Shown here: in pieces, positions 7,030 to 16,255 of the stretch
How the letters are laid out: every line of letters begins with the position of its first letter
How positions within the stretch are numbered: the first letter of the stretch is position 1
Made by a program: the position numbers and the translations under genes
Notes under the pieces: generated by a model
What the model saw: only the letters and a program-made list of their open reading frames with translations
Databases searched by the model: none
What the model was told of the DNA's origin: nothing
DNA from: DASXZH01 sp963829965
Lineage (GTDB): Bacteria; Armatimonadota; Fimbriimonadia; Fimbriimonadales; Fimbriimonadaceae
Length of the DNA: 64,000 nucleotides
Reading direction: 5' to 3'
NCBI GenBank assembly: GCA_963829965.1
Contig: CAWHLK010000056.1
Location: 1 to 64,000, forward strand

Positions 7030-8751
7030 TACCGGATATCCTTCGAATACGCCCGTTCGCCGAAATACACATAATCCCGGCCCTCCATCGGCGTGCCGCT
7101 GAGAAGGCTTTCGATAAAGCCGTTCCGCTCCACCTGAACCGTGTGAAAGATCTCGTGGTTGGGGTTTTCTTTGAACCAGAAAACTAGGCGGCCGTCCAGT
7201 CCTGCCAATCTTGAAGGGTCCCCGTCGTTCGTTTTCTTTATGTCGAATTGCTTAGAGAAGTCTTGAAGCATGAGATGGGTTCTTCCCCAGGTCCCGCCTT
7301 CCGCGGAAACAAACGGTTTGCCCTGATAAAGAGCCGACGCATCATCGTAAGCGAGGAGGCAAAGGAAGTGGTTGCCCGCCTTCAGCCAGTTTGCGAATTT
7401 TGCCTTCATGCTTCGAAGTCTCGTAGTTGTACTCCGAGTCCAGGAAGGCAATTCGATCAATATTGTTGGGGATCGAGTCAACCTCGTTGATATAGGCAAA
7501 GACAAGGCTCCCGCCGCCGCTATGGGAATCCAGGGTGACCGAGACGTCGTGCCCTTTGTAGGAATCGATCACCGCCTGAATGATCTTTGTTGCTGCGCCT
7601 GTCGGCGCTGCACGCATATAGGCCGGCCAGGCTCTTTGGTCCGTCTGAAGGTAGGCGACAACCAAGCTCGAATCTGTCAACTTCCGCCGCAAAAACCTCG
7701 TCTGGGCTCCGATGTGCTGAATGTCGTAATGCCAGTCCATGCCCGGTTTCAAGGTTTTGCCGAACGTCTGCTCAATCGTGTTGCCGTTGGGTAGAGCATA
7801 GATCACCAAGCGGATCTTGTTCGACAAATGGGACGGCTCGTCCAAGACCACGCGGACCCCAGGAGCGGGAAACAGTCGTTCCAACTTCTCATCTTTAGGC
7901 ACCTCGATCGTGTCCGACCAATCGTGGGGAAACTCCTTGAAAACATATCTCGGCTGGGTTAAAGGGCCCTCACTGCTGAGCAATGGAGCAAGGATTGGCG
8001 ACTTCAGAACGTCCGAGACGTTGCAAGCTTTTCCATCGACAGTCATCGTCCCGGATACGAGCCTCACTCCGTGGCTGTAATCGGCCCAGGAGGCGGCATG
8101 GCCAAGATAAAGAGGCTGAATCGGCTTGCCGTCCGGCTTGTGCCAGCCGTAAATGGCCACATTGTGGTTGCTTTTGACCAGTCCTTCACAAATCACGATG
8201 TCCTTCTTGTAACCGGAAGTCAAAGTTCCCAACGGATAAGCGCTTAGCACGGCGTCTCGTTGGGTTTTCACTGTCGCGTTATGGGTTTCGAAGACGGGAA
8301 CCGTCGTCATTGCAGATGTAGGCGGGATCGGGCTTGGCTGGAGCTTGCATGGCGCAGCGTTGTAAATAGCGTCTACCATCTGCGGGGTTGGCAGGGAGCA
8401 GTTGACCAAGTCCGCGATTTTCTGCGCCGTGTACGGCGTCATGGGCACGAAGAAGTAGTCGTCGTTCGAGCCGATCGCCAAATAGTCCGGGGCTACAAAT
8501 ATCTGCCCCTTTAGACTCTGATAGCTCACATCCACCGGAACAAGTTGTCGCAAAAACGGTGGCACATTGCCTTGCGCAACTTGATCGTAGATCGCCTGGT
8601 CTCGTGCTTCCAAAGAAAACCTCTCGATCGACCTCGCAAAAGCCGATCCGCTGAGCGCGTCCGCTCTACGGGCCGGAAAATTCAGAATGGGTCCTTGCGC
8701 AGCAGAGAAAGCGGCTAGAACGCACAGAAAAACGAGCAGAGCAAGTTTCAT
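7026..8751 (-). CDS. Secreted protein with hydrolase-like Ser motif (frameshifted)
   Basis: One gene read in two frames: 8751 down to about 7400 encodes a signal peptide (MKLALLVFLCVLAAFSAAQG) and about 450 residues. The frame then shifts by one base, and the last ~125 residues (from KFANWLKAGNHFLCLLAYDD to the stop at 7026) follow in the other frame. The join is at DSEYNYETSKHEG, around 7395-7410. The segment VTLDSHSGGGSL resembles the nucleophile elbow of an alpha/beta hydrolase, so a secreted esterase or peptidase role is possible. I do not recognise the family. The intact sequence either side of the join favours a sequence error over decay. Confidence 0.65.
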
Positions 8752-8936
8752 CGGACGCCCGAATTGTAGCAGGCATCAACCCCTCACCCGCCCGATCCGA
8801 AGTAGCGCGAGATTTATCTTGCGTCCGGGTTAATGTGCCTCTGTCCTAGTCCGAAGTAGCGCCGGATTTATTCGAATGATCTTCAACTTGCCCATGGCGT
8901 TGCGCCTAGGATGTTGCTGTAAAAAAAATCCAACCC

Positions 8937-10064
8937 TGTAATGCTATGCATCTTGCACGGCGGTCGTGGCAAATCTCTCGACGGTTTCGTAAGGAGTCTT
9001 GCCTAAGTTGCGATAGCCCTGATGAGAGCGTTCTACATTGTAGTAGCAGATCCATTCCTGCAGGGCTTGTTCAAGATCATCTAGTGTTTCAAAGGGTCTT
9101 TTGCGCAGTTCGACTCTGAAGAACTCGTCGAGGATCGTTCGGTGGAAGCGCTCGACAAAGCCGTTGGTTTGCGGTCGCTTCACCTGAGTTGTACGGTGCT
9201 GGATCCCGAGCTTGTACAAGATGGCCTCGAAGGGGTGAGCCTCATTGCCGCAGAACTCGGTGCCGTTATCGGTTAAGATAGCTTCTAGGGTCAAGCCGTG
9301 CGATTCGAAGAACGGCAGCACTTGGGCATAGAGAAGCTCTGTAGCTCTCTTCGCGTTGCGCTCGGTAGCAAGCATGCCAAAGGCGTAGGAACCGAACGTG
9401 TCCACCGCAGTATGCAAGTAAACGCGTCCCACGCCCTTAAACAGGCCAACGTAAAAGGTGTCGAAGGATACGAGTTCACCTGGCCTTTTCGACTCCACGT
9501 GCCTCTCTTTGAAAGCAGGGTTGGTCGCCTCCATCTTTCGAAGAACTTCGACCGGCAGTTCCACACCTTTGAGAGCTTCTTCTTCCAGGCGAAGGAAACG
9601 GTCGAACCTGGTGGCCAGCCCCGCTTTGCGAAGGATGCCATGCACTGCGAAGTTGCTGATTCGCATCCCTTGTTTCCCAAGCTCGTTTGAAAGCCGCTTG
9701 CTCCCCCATGAAGGATGCTCTAATGAAAGCGCCCTCACCGCGGCCCTTACGGGCTCAGGAGTCGTTTGGGGGTGGGATTTATGAACCGGTGGCAAATCCT
9801 TGAGCCCATCCAGCCCATGCGTCTGATAGCGGCGCTTCCAATCATAGAAGCTGCCCCTATCCATCTGACCGCGCCTACACGCCTCCGTCACATTTCCAAG
9901 AGTGCGAGCGAGCTCGAGAATCTTAAGCCGCTGAAGCGCTAACTTCTCACCAGGGTCCTTCACAAATGAACGGTTTAAAACCTTCGGCCCCGCAATGTCA
10001 ATACTGTTTTTCAATTCCATCTTGATTCCTGACTAAATAGCAGATCAAGATGCATAGCATTACA
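8937..10064 (-). mobile_element. IS481-like insertion sequence, complete
   Basis: Perfect 19-bp terminal inverted repeats bound it: TGTAATGCTATGCATCTTG at 8937-8955 and its exact complement at 10046-10064. Length 1128 bp, one transposase gene. Both ends start TGT/ACA, as in IS481 and IS3 relatives. The flanks (CAACCC on the left, AGCGAC on the right) show no obvious target duplication. The perfect ends and intact gene suggest recent arrival and possible activity. Confidence 0.9.
8944..10020 (-). CDS. IS481-family DDE transposase
   Basis: 358 residues in a single ORF. An N-terminal helix-turn-helix region (ACRRGQMDRGSFYDWKRRY) is followed by an rve/DDE integrase core: first Asp in VSFDTFYVG, second Asp in LTDNGTEF, Glu in NGFVERFHRT. 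A single-ORF transposase without the frameshifted OrfA/OrfB of IS3 fits IS481. The stop codon lies inside the left terminal inverted repeat (8944-8946), so element end and gene end are merged. There is no sign of damage. Confidence 0.92.
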   Translation of the reverse strand: MELKNSIDIAGPKVLNRSFVKDPGEKLALQRLKILELARTLGNVTEACRRGQMDRGSFYDWKRRYQTHGLDGLKDLPPVHKSHPQTTPEPVRAAVRALSLEHPSWGSKRLSNELGKQGMRISNFAVHGILRKAGLATRFDRFLRLEEEALKGVELPVEVLRKMEATNPAFKERHVESKRPGELVSFDTFYVGLFKGVGRVYLHTAVDTFGSYAFGMLATERNAKRATELLYAQVLPFFESHGLTLEAILTDNGTEFCGNEAHPFEAILYKLGIQHRTTQVKRPQTNGFVERFHRTILDEFFRVELRKRPFETLDDLEQALQEWICYYNVERSHQGYRNLGKTPYETVERFATTAVQDA

Positions 10065-10073
10065 AGCGACTGT

Positions 10074-10123
10074 CCAAAAACCCAAAACCCAAAACCAAAA
10101 ACCCAAAACCCAACACCCAACAC
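10074..10123 (+). repeat. Heptanucleotide array, CCCAAAA type
   Basis: About six degenerate CCCAAAA units ending as CCCAACA lie between the IS481 right end and the carboxypeptidase stop codon. Same unit as at 11792, 13606 and 29790. Confidence 0.8.
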
Positions 10124-11611
10124 CTATATTTCGTAAATCTCCCGATACTTCGCTTCCAGCCCGGTCAAATAATCTTCGACCCCAATCGGCTTGCCGGTGA
10201 CCTTCTTCACAAGATCCTTCGGCGTATATTTTCGGCCTTGGCTATAAACGTGCTTTTGCAGCCAGCCTAAAATTGGCTGGAACTCGCCTTTTTCGATCAG
10301 CGCATCGGTATCGCCCAAATCCCTTCGAAGGGCGTTCCAAATCTGATAGCTCAGAAGGTTGCCCATCGAGTAAGTGGGGAAGTAGCCGATAGAGCCCTGC
10401 GACCAATGCACGTCCTGGAGGCAGCCGTCGGTGTTGGTATTCGGGGTGATGCCGAGATACTCCTGATACTTGGCATTCCAAGCTTCCGGAAGATCCTTGA
10501 TTGCAAGGGCGCCGGTAAGTAGATCGCATTCGATCTCAAACCGGATCAAAACGTGAAGGTTGTAGGTCACTTCATCGGCCTCGACTCGAATGAGGCTGGG
10601 TTCGACCTTGTTGATCGCTCGGTACCACGTGTCCGGTGTAAAGCGCGACAGGGCAGGAAAGCTGCTCTGAAGATCGGGCAGGAATCGCTTCCAGAAAGCG
10701 CGGCTGCGGCCGACGATGTTTTCCCAGGTCCGGGATTGGCTTTCATGAACACCCAGCGAAACGCCACCGGCGAGAGGAGTGCGATCCCATTCCGCGGGAG
10801 AGCCCTGCTCGTACATGCCGTGGCCGGCCTCGTGGAGGGAGCCAAAAATCGCAGAGCCGATATACGGCTTATAGCGGGTGGTGAGCCGAATGTCACCCAC
10901 CGACCAGCCGGTACAGAACGGATGGGGCGCCTGATCTTGGCGGCCGCGTTCCATGTCGAAGCCGATCGTCTTGACCAGCATTTCTGTAAAGCTTTTCTGC
11001 TTTTCAATGTCCCATTCGCCGTATAAAGCTGAATCGTCGATCGGGCGTCCGTTTTCCTTAATCTCCCGAACCAGTTTGAGGTTGGGGACTTTCAGGTCGT
11101 CGAACATCTTGCGGGCTTCCGCCGCGGTGGCGCCCTCCTCGTACAGATCGAGCAGGGCGTCGTAAATGTGCTCTTTGTAGCCGAGGTATTCGGCTTCCTG
11201 TCGCGCAATCTCAAACATTCGCTCCAGGAAAGGGGCAAACGTGGCGAAATCGTTCTTGGTTCTTGCCTCAACCCATTTCTCGTGGGCAATGGCGGCTAGC
11301 TTGGATTTCTCCTCTACCAAGTCGCCGGGGATCTTTGTCTGAATATCGAGATCGCGCCTGGTGACCCGGAGCATCGCCGCTTCATCGGAATCCGCGTCGG
11401 ATTGGCCGGCGGCGCCCTCCACCAATAAGCGGGTCTCGTCAGAGGTAAAAAGCTCATGCGCCATGCGGCTAAGAATGCCAACATGCTCGGCCCGGGCGTC
11501 CGCTCCGCCCCTGGGCATATAAGTCTGCTGATCCCAATCCATAATGGCGACTGCGGAATGCAGGGCGTTGACGTCGGCGAGGCGGTGTTTGAGCTTATCT
11601 ATAGTAGACAT
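10124..11611 (-). CDS. M32-family metallocarboxypeptidase (thermostable carboxypeptidase 1 type)
   Basis: 495 residues, the usual M32 length. Family motifs in order: HPF (about residue 229), the zinc-binding HEAGH (about 260), HESQSRTWEN with the third zinc ligand, IRVEADEVTYNLH (about 340) and GYFPTY (about 411). It removes C-terminal amino acids from peptides in the cytoplasm. The ATG at 11611 has AAGG upstream, and TATAGT lies twelve bases before it. Heptanucleotide arrays flank the gene on both sides (10074 and 11639). Confidence 0.93.
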   Translation of the reverse strand: MSTIDKLKHRLADVNALHSAVAIMDWDQQTYMPRGGADARAEHVGILSRMAHELFTSDETRLLVEGAAGQSDADSDEAAMLRVTRRDLDIQTKIPGDLVEEKSKLAAIAHEKWVEARTKNDFATFAPFLERMFEIARQEAEYLGYKEHIYDALLDLYEEGATAAEARKMFDDLKVPNLKLVREIKENGRPIDDSALYGEWDIEKQKSFTEMLVKTIGFDMERGRQDQAPHPFCTGWSVGDIRLTTRYKPYIGSAIFGSLHEAGHGMYEQGSPAEWDRTPLAGGVSLGVHESQSRTWENIVGRSRAFWKRFLPDLQSSFPALSRFTPDTWYRAINKVEPSLIRVEADEVTYNLHVLIRFEIECDLLTGALAIKDLPEAWNAKYQEYLGITPNTNTDGCLQDVHWSQGSIGYFPTYSMGNLLSYQIWNALRRDLGDTDALIEKGEFQPILGWLQKHVYSQGRKYTPKDLVKKVTGKPIGVEDYLTGLEAKYREIYEI

Positions 11612-11638
11612 GGGAACCTTACGACTATACCTGTCGCT

Positions 11639-11828
11639 GTGTTGGGTGTTAGGTTCTAGGTGTTGGGTTTTAGGTGTTGGGTTTAGGTGTTGGGTTTATT
11701 TTGTAGGTTTTAGGTTTCTAGTGCTGGGCGGACGTGGTCGTCCGGCAGGTAAGACAGGTCAGCCAGTTCAGACAGTTCACAAACCAGTTCTCCCAAAACC
11801 CAAAACCCAAAACCCAAAGCCCCAAAGC
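11639..11828. repeat. Inverted pair of heptanucleotide arrays
   Basis: 11639-11720 is built of GTTGGGT/GGGTTTTA units and 11792-11828 of CCCAAAA units, so the two halves are roughly complementary and could pair into a long imperfect hairpin. Between them is a separate degenerate block (GACAGGTCAGCCAGTTCAGACAGTTC, 11749 on). This array occupies most of the 309-bp gene-free space 11612-11920. Confidence 0.75.
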
Positions 11829-11920
11829 CAACATCCAGCAGCTAAGAAAAATCAATATACTCCTGCAAATAATTAAATAAACTGAAACCTATTCTAAAGA
11901 TTCTTGGTAATATTCAGTTG

Positions 11921-12328
11921 ATGAGCGAAGAAAAGTTTCTTAAAATCCCTCATCGGGATCCCGTATCCGGGGGCAGGCTCTACATTAGCGAGCTGACTTC
12001 CGAAGACGGTGCAGTTCAGATCAGGGGCAAGTTTGATGTGCCGCTTTACAGCCGCTTGGACAAGGATCAGGCGGAGTTTCTAGAGGCCTTCCTGCGTTGC
12101 AGAGGGATGATCAGTTGCGTCGAGCGCGAACTCGGCCTTAGCTATCCTACGGTTAGAGCCAAACTGGATGCGCTGCTCGCAGCGCTTGAGCTGGCTCCGG
12201 CCAAGGAGGAAACTGCGAAAACGGCAGTCCGTAAAAACCTCCAGACGGCGATACTTGACGAATTGGAGAGCGGAAAAATCACGGCCCAAGAGGCCAAGGA
12301 AAAACTGAGAGGAGGGCAAAGCTCATGA
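11921..12328 (+). CDS. DUF2089 family protein
   Basis: 135 residues. The core FLEAFLRCRGMISCVERELGLSYPTVRAKLDALL (shown in part: FLRCRG...GLSYPTVRAKLD) is the DUF2089 signature, which looks like a helix-turn-helix and suggests a small DNA-binding regulator. The ATG at 11921 is preferred to the TTG just before it. TAATAT (11908-11913) lies seven bases upstream, fitting a leaderless start. Its stop overlaps the start of the next gene (ATGA at 12325), so the pair is translationally coupled; the same DUF2089-DUF4097 pairing suggests the first regulates the second. Confidence 0.85.
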   Translation: MSEEKFLKIPHRDPVSGGRLYISELTSEDGAVQIRGKFDVPLYSRLDKDQAEFLEAFLRCRGMISCVERELGLSYPTVRAKLDALLAALELAPAKEETAKTAVRKNLQTAILDELESGKITAQEAKEKLRGGQSS

Positions 12329-13557
12329 AAGAGGAAGTTGTTCGCATTATGCGGTTGGTGCAGGAAGGGAAGCTGAGCCCCGAGGATGCCGCCGAGCTCA
12401 TTGACGCATTTGAAACGGGCGAGGCGCAGGACCAACAAGAGCCGCAGCCGCAAGGGGCCGGACAAAGAACGGAAGAGGGAAGAACATCGCCGCCTCCTCC
12501 GCCAAACCCACCAAACCCTCCCGGCGACGTGAAAGATCCTTTCCGAAGCTTTGTCGATACGATGGAGAACCTAGGCAAAGAGGTCAGCCAAAACGTCAAC
12601 TGGCACGAGGTCGCGCGCCAGGTGAGGGAAGGGGCGAAAAAAGGAGTTGAAGAGCTTCGAGAAGGCCTTGCCGAACTGAAGCACGGCAAAGTTAACTTCG
12701 GCTGGTTCTCGGCCTACGACACTAAAGATGTGACTCTGCCTCTGGGCGACGTGAGCGCAAAGACTCTGCGCGTGGAAAATCCTTGCGGAGACATTAAAAT
12801 CTCGGGCGGTTTCCCCGAGAACACCATAACCGCTCGCGCCCGGGTTCGGGGCGCAACCGCCGAAGATGCAAGCGAAAAGGCACAGCAGTACACCGTAATC
12901 GTCGAGGAGAGCGACCACGAAGTTCTCGTCCGCCAACCGGATGTCACCGGCCTCGAAGTGGACTTGGTCGTTCAAATCTCGACCGCTGCTCATCTGGATG
13001 TGAGGACTTCGCGCGGCGATATCCAAATCCTGGACACTGCCGGCGGCTGCCGAGTCGCCAATGCCAGCGGAGACATCCAGCTTCGGGGGCTGAACGGCGC
13101 CATCGAAGTGGCCACGCAAAACGGTGACCTGAACGTTGAAGATTGCACAACGCCGGCGTTCTCCATCGAAAACAAGACTGGGGACATCAACGTGAAACGA
13201 GTAACTGGCAACATCAACGCCCGTTCCGCGAGCGGTGACGTAAATCTCCAGGATGTAGCCGGGCGGACCGTTTCTGTTGAATCGGTCAACGGCGACGTGA
13301 ACGTCAAGATGACCGAACCGGTAGTCGGCAGCCTCAACCTAAGGACGGTGAACGGCGACGCGAACCTCGTGATCCCTTACGACAGCAACTGCCGGGTATG
13401 CCTTTCAACGCTCCGCGGCGACGTGAACTGCGGAATCGCCCTCACCGACGAAGCCAAGATGGAGCAGAGAATCACTGGCCGCCTCGGTGACGGTGTCGGA
13501 TCGGTGGATGTAAGCGCAGTGAACGGGGACGTGAATCTGAATAAGGATAGCGAATAG
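12325..13557 (+). CDS. DUF4097 beta-helix protein with YvlB-like N-terminus
   Basis: 410 residues. The first ~35 (VVRIMRLVQEGKLSPEDAAELIDAF) match the short helical domain found at the start of YvlB-type proteins. A Pro/Gly-rich linker follows, then a long DUF4097 domain made of repeated turns such as TSRGDIQI, NASGDIQLRGLNG, ENKTGDINVKRVTG, SASGDVNL and VNGDVN, typical of a right-handed beta-helix or beta-solenoid. No signal peptide or transmembrane helix is visible. ATGA overlap with the DUF2089 gene. In Firmicutes, relatives respond to envelope stress; that role here is inference. Confidence 0.85.
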   Translation: MKEEVVRIMRLVQEGKLSPEDAAELIDAFETGEAQDQQEPQPQGAGQRTEEGRTSPPPPPNPPNPPGDVKDPFRSFVDTMENLGKEVSQNVNWHEVARQVREGAKKGVEELREGLAELKHGKVNFGWFSAYDTKDVTLPLGDVSAKTLRVENPCGDIKISGGFPENTITARARVRGATAEDASEKAQQYTVIVEESDHEVLVRQPDVTGLEVDLVVQISTAAHLDVRTSRGDIQILDTAGGCRVANASGDIQLRGLNGAIEVATQNGDLNVEDCTTPAFSIENKTGDINVKRVTGNINARSASGDVNLQDVAGRTVSVESVNGDVNVKMTEPVVGSLNLRTVNGDANLVIPYDSNCRVCLSTLRGDVNCGIALTDEAKMEQRITGRLGDGVGSVDVSAVNGDVNLNKDSE

Positions 13558-13660
13558 GTTTTGGGTGTTAGGTACTGGGTGTTGGGTGGCCAGATTACCA
13601 CTCTACTCCCAAACCTAAAACCTAAAACCCAAGACCCAAAACTCAATACTCAACGCTTCC
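13558..13660. repeat. Inverted pair of heptanucleotide arrays after the DUF4097 gene
   Basis: The left half (13558-13592) is GGTTTTGGGTGTTAGG-like and the right half (13606-13660) is CCTAAAACCTAAAACCC-like, so they can pair. It begins immediately at the DUF4097 stop codon and may act as a terminator-like fold. Confidence 0.75.
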
Positions 13661-13683
13661 TATCCGTCATCCATAATCCCCCT

Positions 13684-15493
13684 ATGGCCCTAATGCCGCT
13701 CCTTGCTCTCTGCGTCGTACGAGGGCAAACCGGCGCAACTCCTCCGGTTCGCATTTCCGATGCCGAAGTAACCGCAACCGACGCACTTAATCGGACATTG
13801 CCCGGCTATCGGGAGGTTGGGCCGCCCAAACCGGGCCGCTGGGTCGGAATGTTTTTCTGGTTTTGGCACGGTGACGACCGGTTCGGTAAAGACTACAACG
13901 TTACTGAGTTCATGAAGACTCATCCAGGCTTTCTGGACTTCACCGCAAAGCCAAATAATCCAACCTTCTATTGGGGTGAGCCCATCTTTGGCTACTATCG
14001 CTCAATGGATCCTTGGGTCATGCGAAGGCAGCTTGCTCTCATCTCCCACGCGGGGGTGGATTTCCTCTTTCTCGACTACACGAACGCCATCCTGTACGAC
14101 AAGGAGTTGTCGATGTTCTTGAACGTGGCCGAGGATCTGAAGCGGCATGGAGCCCAGGTTCCCAAGCTGGTCTTTTTCCTGAATGCGAATCCCGATCCCA
14201 TGGTGGAATCGCTCTATACGAACTGGTATAAGCCCGGGAAATACGATGAACATGTGGTTCGAGTGGGACGGGAAGCCGCTCATCATGAGCCCGGCACCGG
14301 AGAGCGCGAAGCAATTTCATGATCCATCCCTCTTCCCGGAGGTTCGCGGCTATTTCACCTATCGCCCAACTTGGGCTCTTTTCGGATCCAACGAAGACCC
14401 TCACAAGTGGCGATTCATGGACACGCTTCAGCCCGATGGCGTTCCGCGGGCTGCGCTTGCCGCCGATGGCAAGCCAGAGCAAATTGTGGTGAATAAGTCC
14501 ATGGGAGGTCCCCTCTGGGGCAACATGCAGAGCGGTGGGGTCAGCACCTACCCCGGCTTTGTCCCCACCTATAACGACCAATGGCTCTCCGGGTTGCAGG
14601 CGAAGGGTTTGTTCTTCCAGCATTCCTGGGAGGATGCGATTGCCCATCCCGCCCCGATGCTGTTGGTAACCGGATGGAACGAGTGGAAGGCTTCCGTTTG
14701 GGAGAACCCAGGCGTGGTCATGCTTGGGCGAAAAACCGTGGCGGGCCAAGGCTATATCGTGGATGAATTCAATATGGACTTCAATCGGGACATCGAGCCG
14801 ATGAAGGGCGGATATTTCGACGATTACTACTACCAGTTCCTCGCGAATATTCGGCGCTATAAGGGGATGGAGCCGCCACAGTCATTTTCGGCGCTCAAGA
14901 GCATCGATTTGGGTGGTCCTTTGAGTCAATGGGACTCGGTTACTCCCGTGTATCGCGATCCAAAGGGAAAGGCAGCCGGGCGACGTTGGTCAGGAACGGT
15001 GCCCGCAACCTTTTACTTCGACCAGAGCGAACGCAATATGATCGCGCTCTCCCAAGTCGCTGAAGATCGGCGCAATATTTACTTTCGAGCTCAAACCGTG
15101 GATCCCATTTCCCCTCCACCTCCTCCATCAGAGGACACCTGGATGCTCCTCCGTCTGAAAACCGGCACGAAGCCGAACTGGAACGGATACGACTTCCAGA
15201 TTGGCCGCTTCCGCACGGGGGACCGATGCTCGATCGAAAGGTGCGTAGACGGCGCCCATTCGTTGTGGAGGCCGGTGGGAAATGCCCTATTCCGCGTGCA
15301 AGGGAGGGACCTTGTGGTTGCGGTGCCAAGGAGCCTTCTTGGCCGCCCAACGAGCTTCGAGTTCAAATGGTCCGACAATCTGCCAGATTTCCCGACGCTG
15401 GAAGACTTCTACACGAAGGGGGACGTGTCGCCGGAAGGCCGGCTGAACTTTGTGTGGCGCGAGACACAGTCGTTCCCCTCCCACGTTCACTGA
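13684..15493 (+). CDS. Secreted glycoside hydrolase-like protein, GH99/GH71-like (frameshifted)
   Basis: Read in two frames joined near 14235-14252 (YKPGKYDEH continuing as MWFEWDGKP). The first part begins MALMPLLALCVVRGQ and shows GMFFWFWHGDDRFG and HAGVDFLFLDYTN; the second has FFQHSWEDA and LVTGWNEWKASVW. These resemble the TIM-barrel strands and WNEW-type ends of endo-acting glycosidases of the GH99/GH71 kind. The last ~190 residues look like a separate beta-sandwich. Total about 600 residues. CATAAT (13672-13677) lies six bases before the ATG, fitting a leaderless start. One base shift in an otherwise coherent protein suggests a sequence error. Confidence 0.65.
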
Positions 15494-15784
15494 GTAGATG
15501 TCGGTACCGGCGATATCGTCCGGCCGGCCCGAAGGGTCGAAATGTAATAGCGAAGGCGTTTACGCCTGGTTCGATCTCGTCCATTCACTCCGGCGCGCTG
15601 AAGGTGCGCTACCTTTCAAAGACGACCTACAGAGAAGATGAAGGAAGGGGGCACAGCCAAGTCCGAGGGCACCTAAGGGCTCCCGGCCCTGGAAGGGAGT
15701 GCCCAGCCCCCATGCGCTATCAACGGCGAACCAATCCATCCCCAGCCTGAAGGGGCGCAATGTGTCGACGTATCCCGTCACACG
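15494..15784. repeat. Gene-free repeat-rich spacer
   Basis: No gene. It contains a GC-rich nested palindrome at about 15647-15710 (GGGGGCA...GCCCCC, with GGGCAC/GTGCCC inside), a diverged copy of the GAAGGGGCGCAAYGT block of the 1181 repeat near 15750, and a short CACTCGT-type heptamer run (CCCGTCACACGTCACTCGTC, 15776 on). Confidence 0.6.
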
Positions 15785-16246
15785 TCACTCGTCGCCCGTC
15801 ACATCTAGAATGATCTTCCACTCCTTCTCCGTCACCGGCAGAACGCTTAGCCGCTGGCCCTTGCGGAGTAGGAGCATCTCTTCCAAACCCGGAATCGTCC
15901 GCATCTCTCCCAAAGACACCATCCGCTTCAGCCGGCTTCGGAACTTCACGTCCCGCAAGACCCAGCGCGGGTCGTCTTTCGGGCTTTTTGCGTCGTAATA
16001 GTGGCTGGAAGGATCGAACTGGGTGGGATCCGGATAGGGTTCGCTGACGATTTCCATCGTCCCCACAATTCCGGGCGGGTCGCAATTGGAGTGATAGAAA
16101 AACGCCAAGTCGCCGATCTGCATCTCGTCGCGGAAATAGCGTCGGACCGTGTAGTTCCTGCAGCCTTCCCACATGTTCACGCCTTCGCGCTCCAAGTCGT
16201 CGATCCCGTAAGTATCGGGCTCAGATTTCATCAGCCAATAGTTCAA
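15785..16246 (-). CDS. EVE domain-containing protein
   Basis: 153 residues forming one EVE (PUA-like) domain: YWLMKSEPDTYGIDDL at the N-terminus, WEGCRNYTVRRYFRDEM, GDLAFFYHSN and DPRWVLRDVKF. EVE proteins bind modified bases in nucleic acids; the exact ligand is unknown. The gene starts 9 bp after the pgk stop on the same strand and is probably cotranscribed with it. Confidence 0.93.
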   Translation of the reverse strand: MNYWLMKSEPDTYGIDDLEREGVNMWEGCRNYTVRRYFRDEMQIGDLAFFYHSNCDPPGIVGTMEIVSEPYPDPTQFDPSSHYYDAKSPKDDPRWVLRDVKFRSRLKRMVSLGEMRTIPGLEEMLLLRKGQRLSVLPVTEKEWKIILDVTGDE

Positions 16247-16255
16247 GATGCCCTC

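Noticed and set aside
10074..11828. Telomere-like repeats (CCCAAAA)
   Set aside because: The arrays are internal, degenerate, of several unit types and flanked by normal genes on both sides; nothing indicates a chromosome end.
11544..11876. Open frame of 110 codons across the heptamer arrays
   Set aside because: It is made of repeat-derived residues (GFRCWVYFVGFRFLVLGG-like) and has no protein-like composition.
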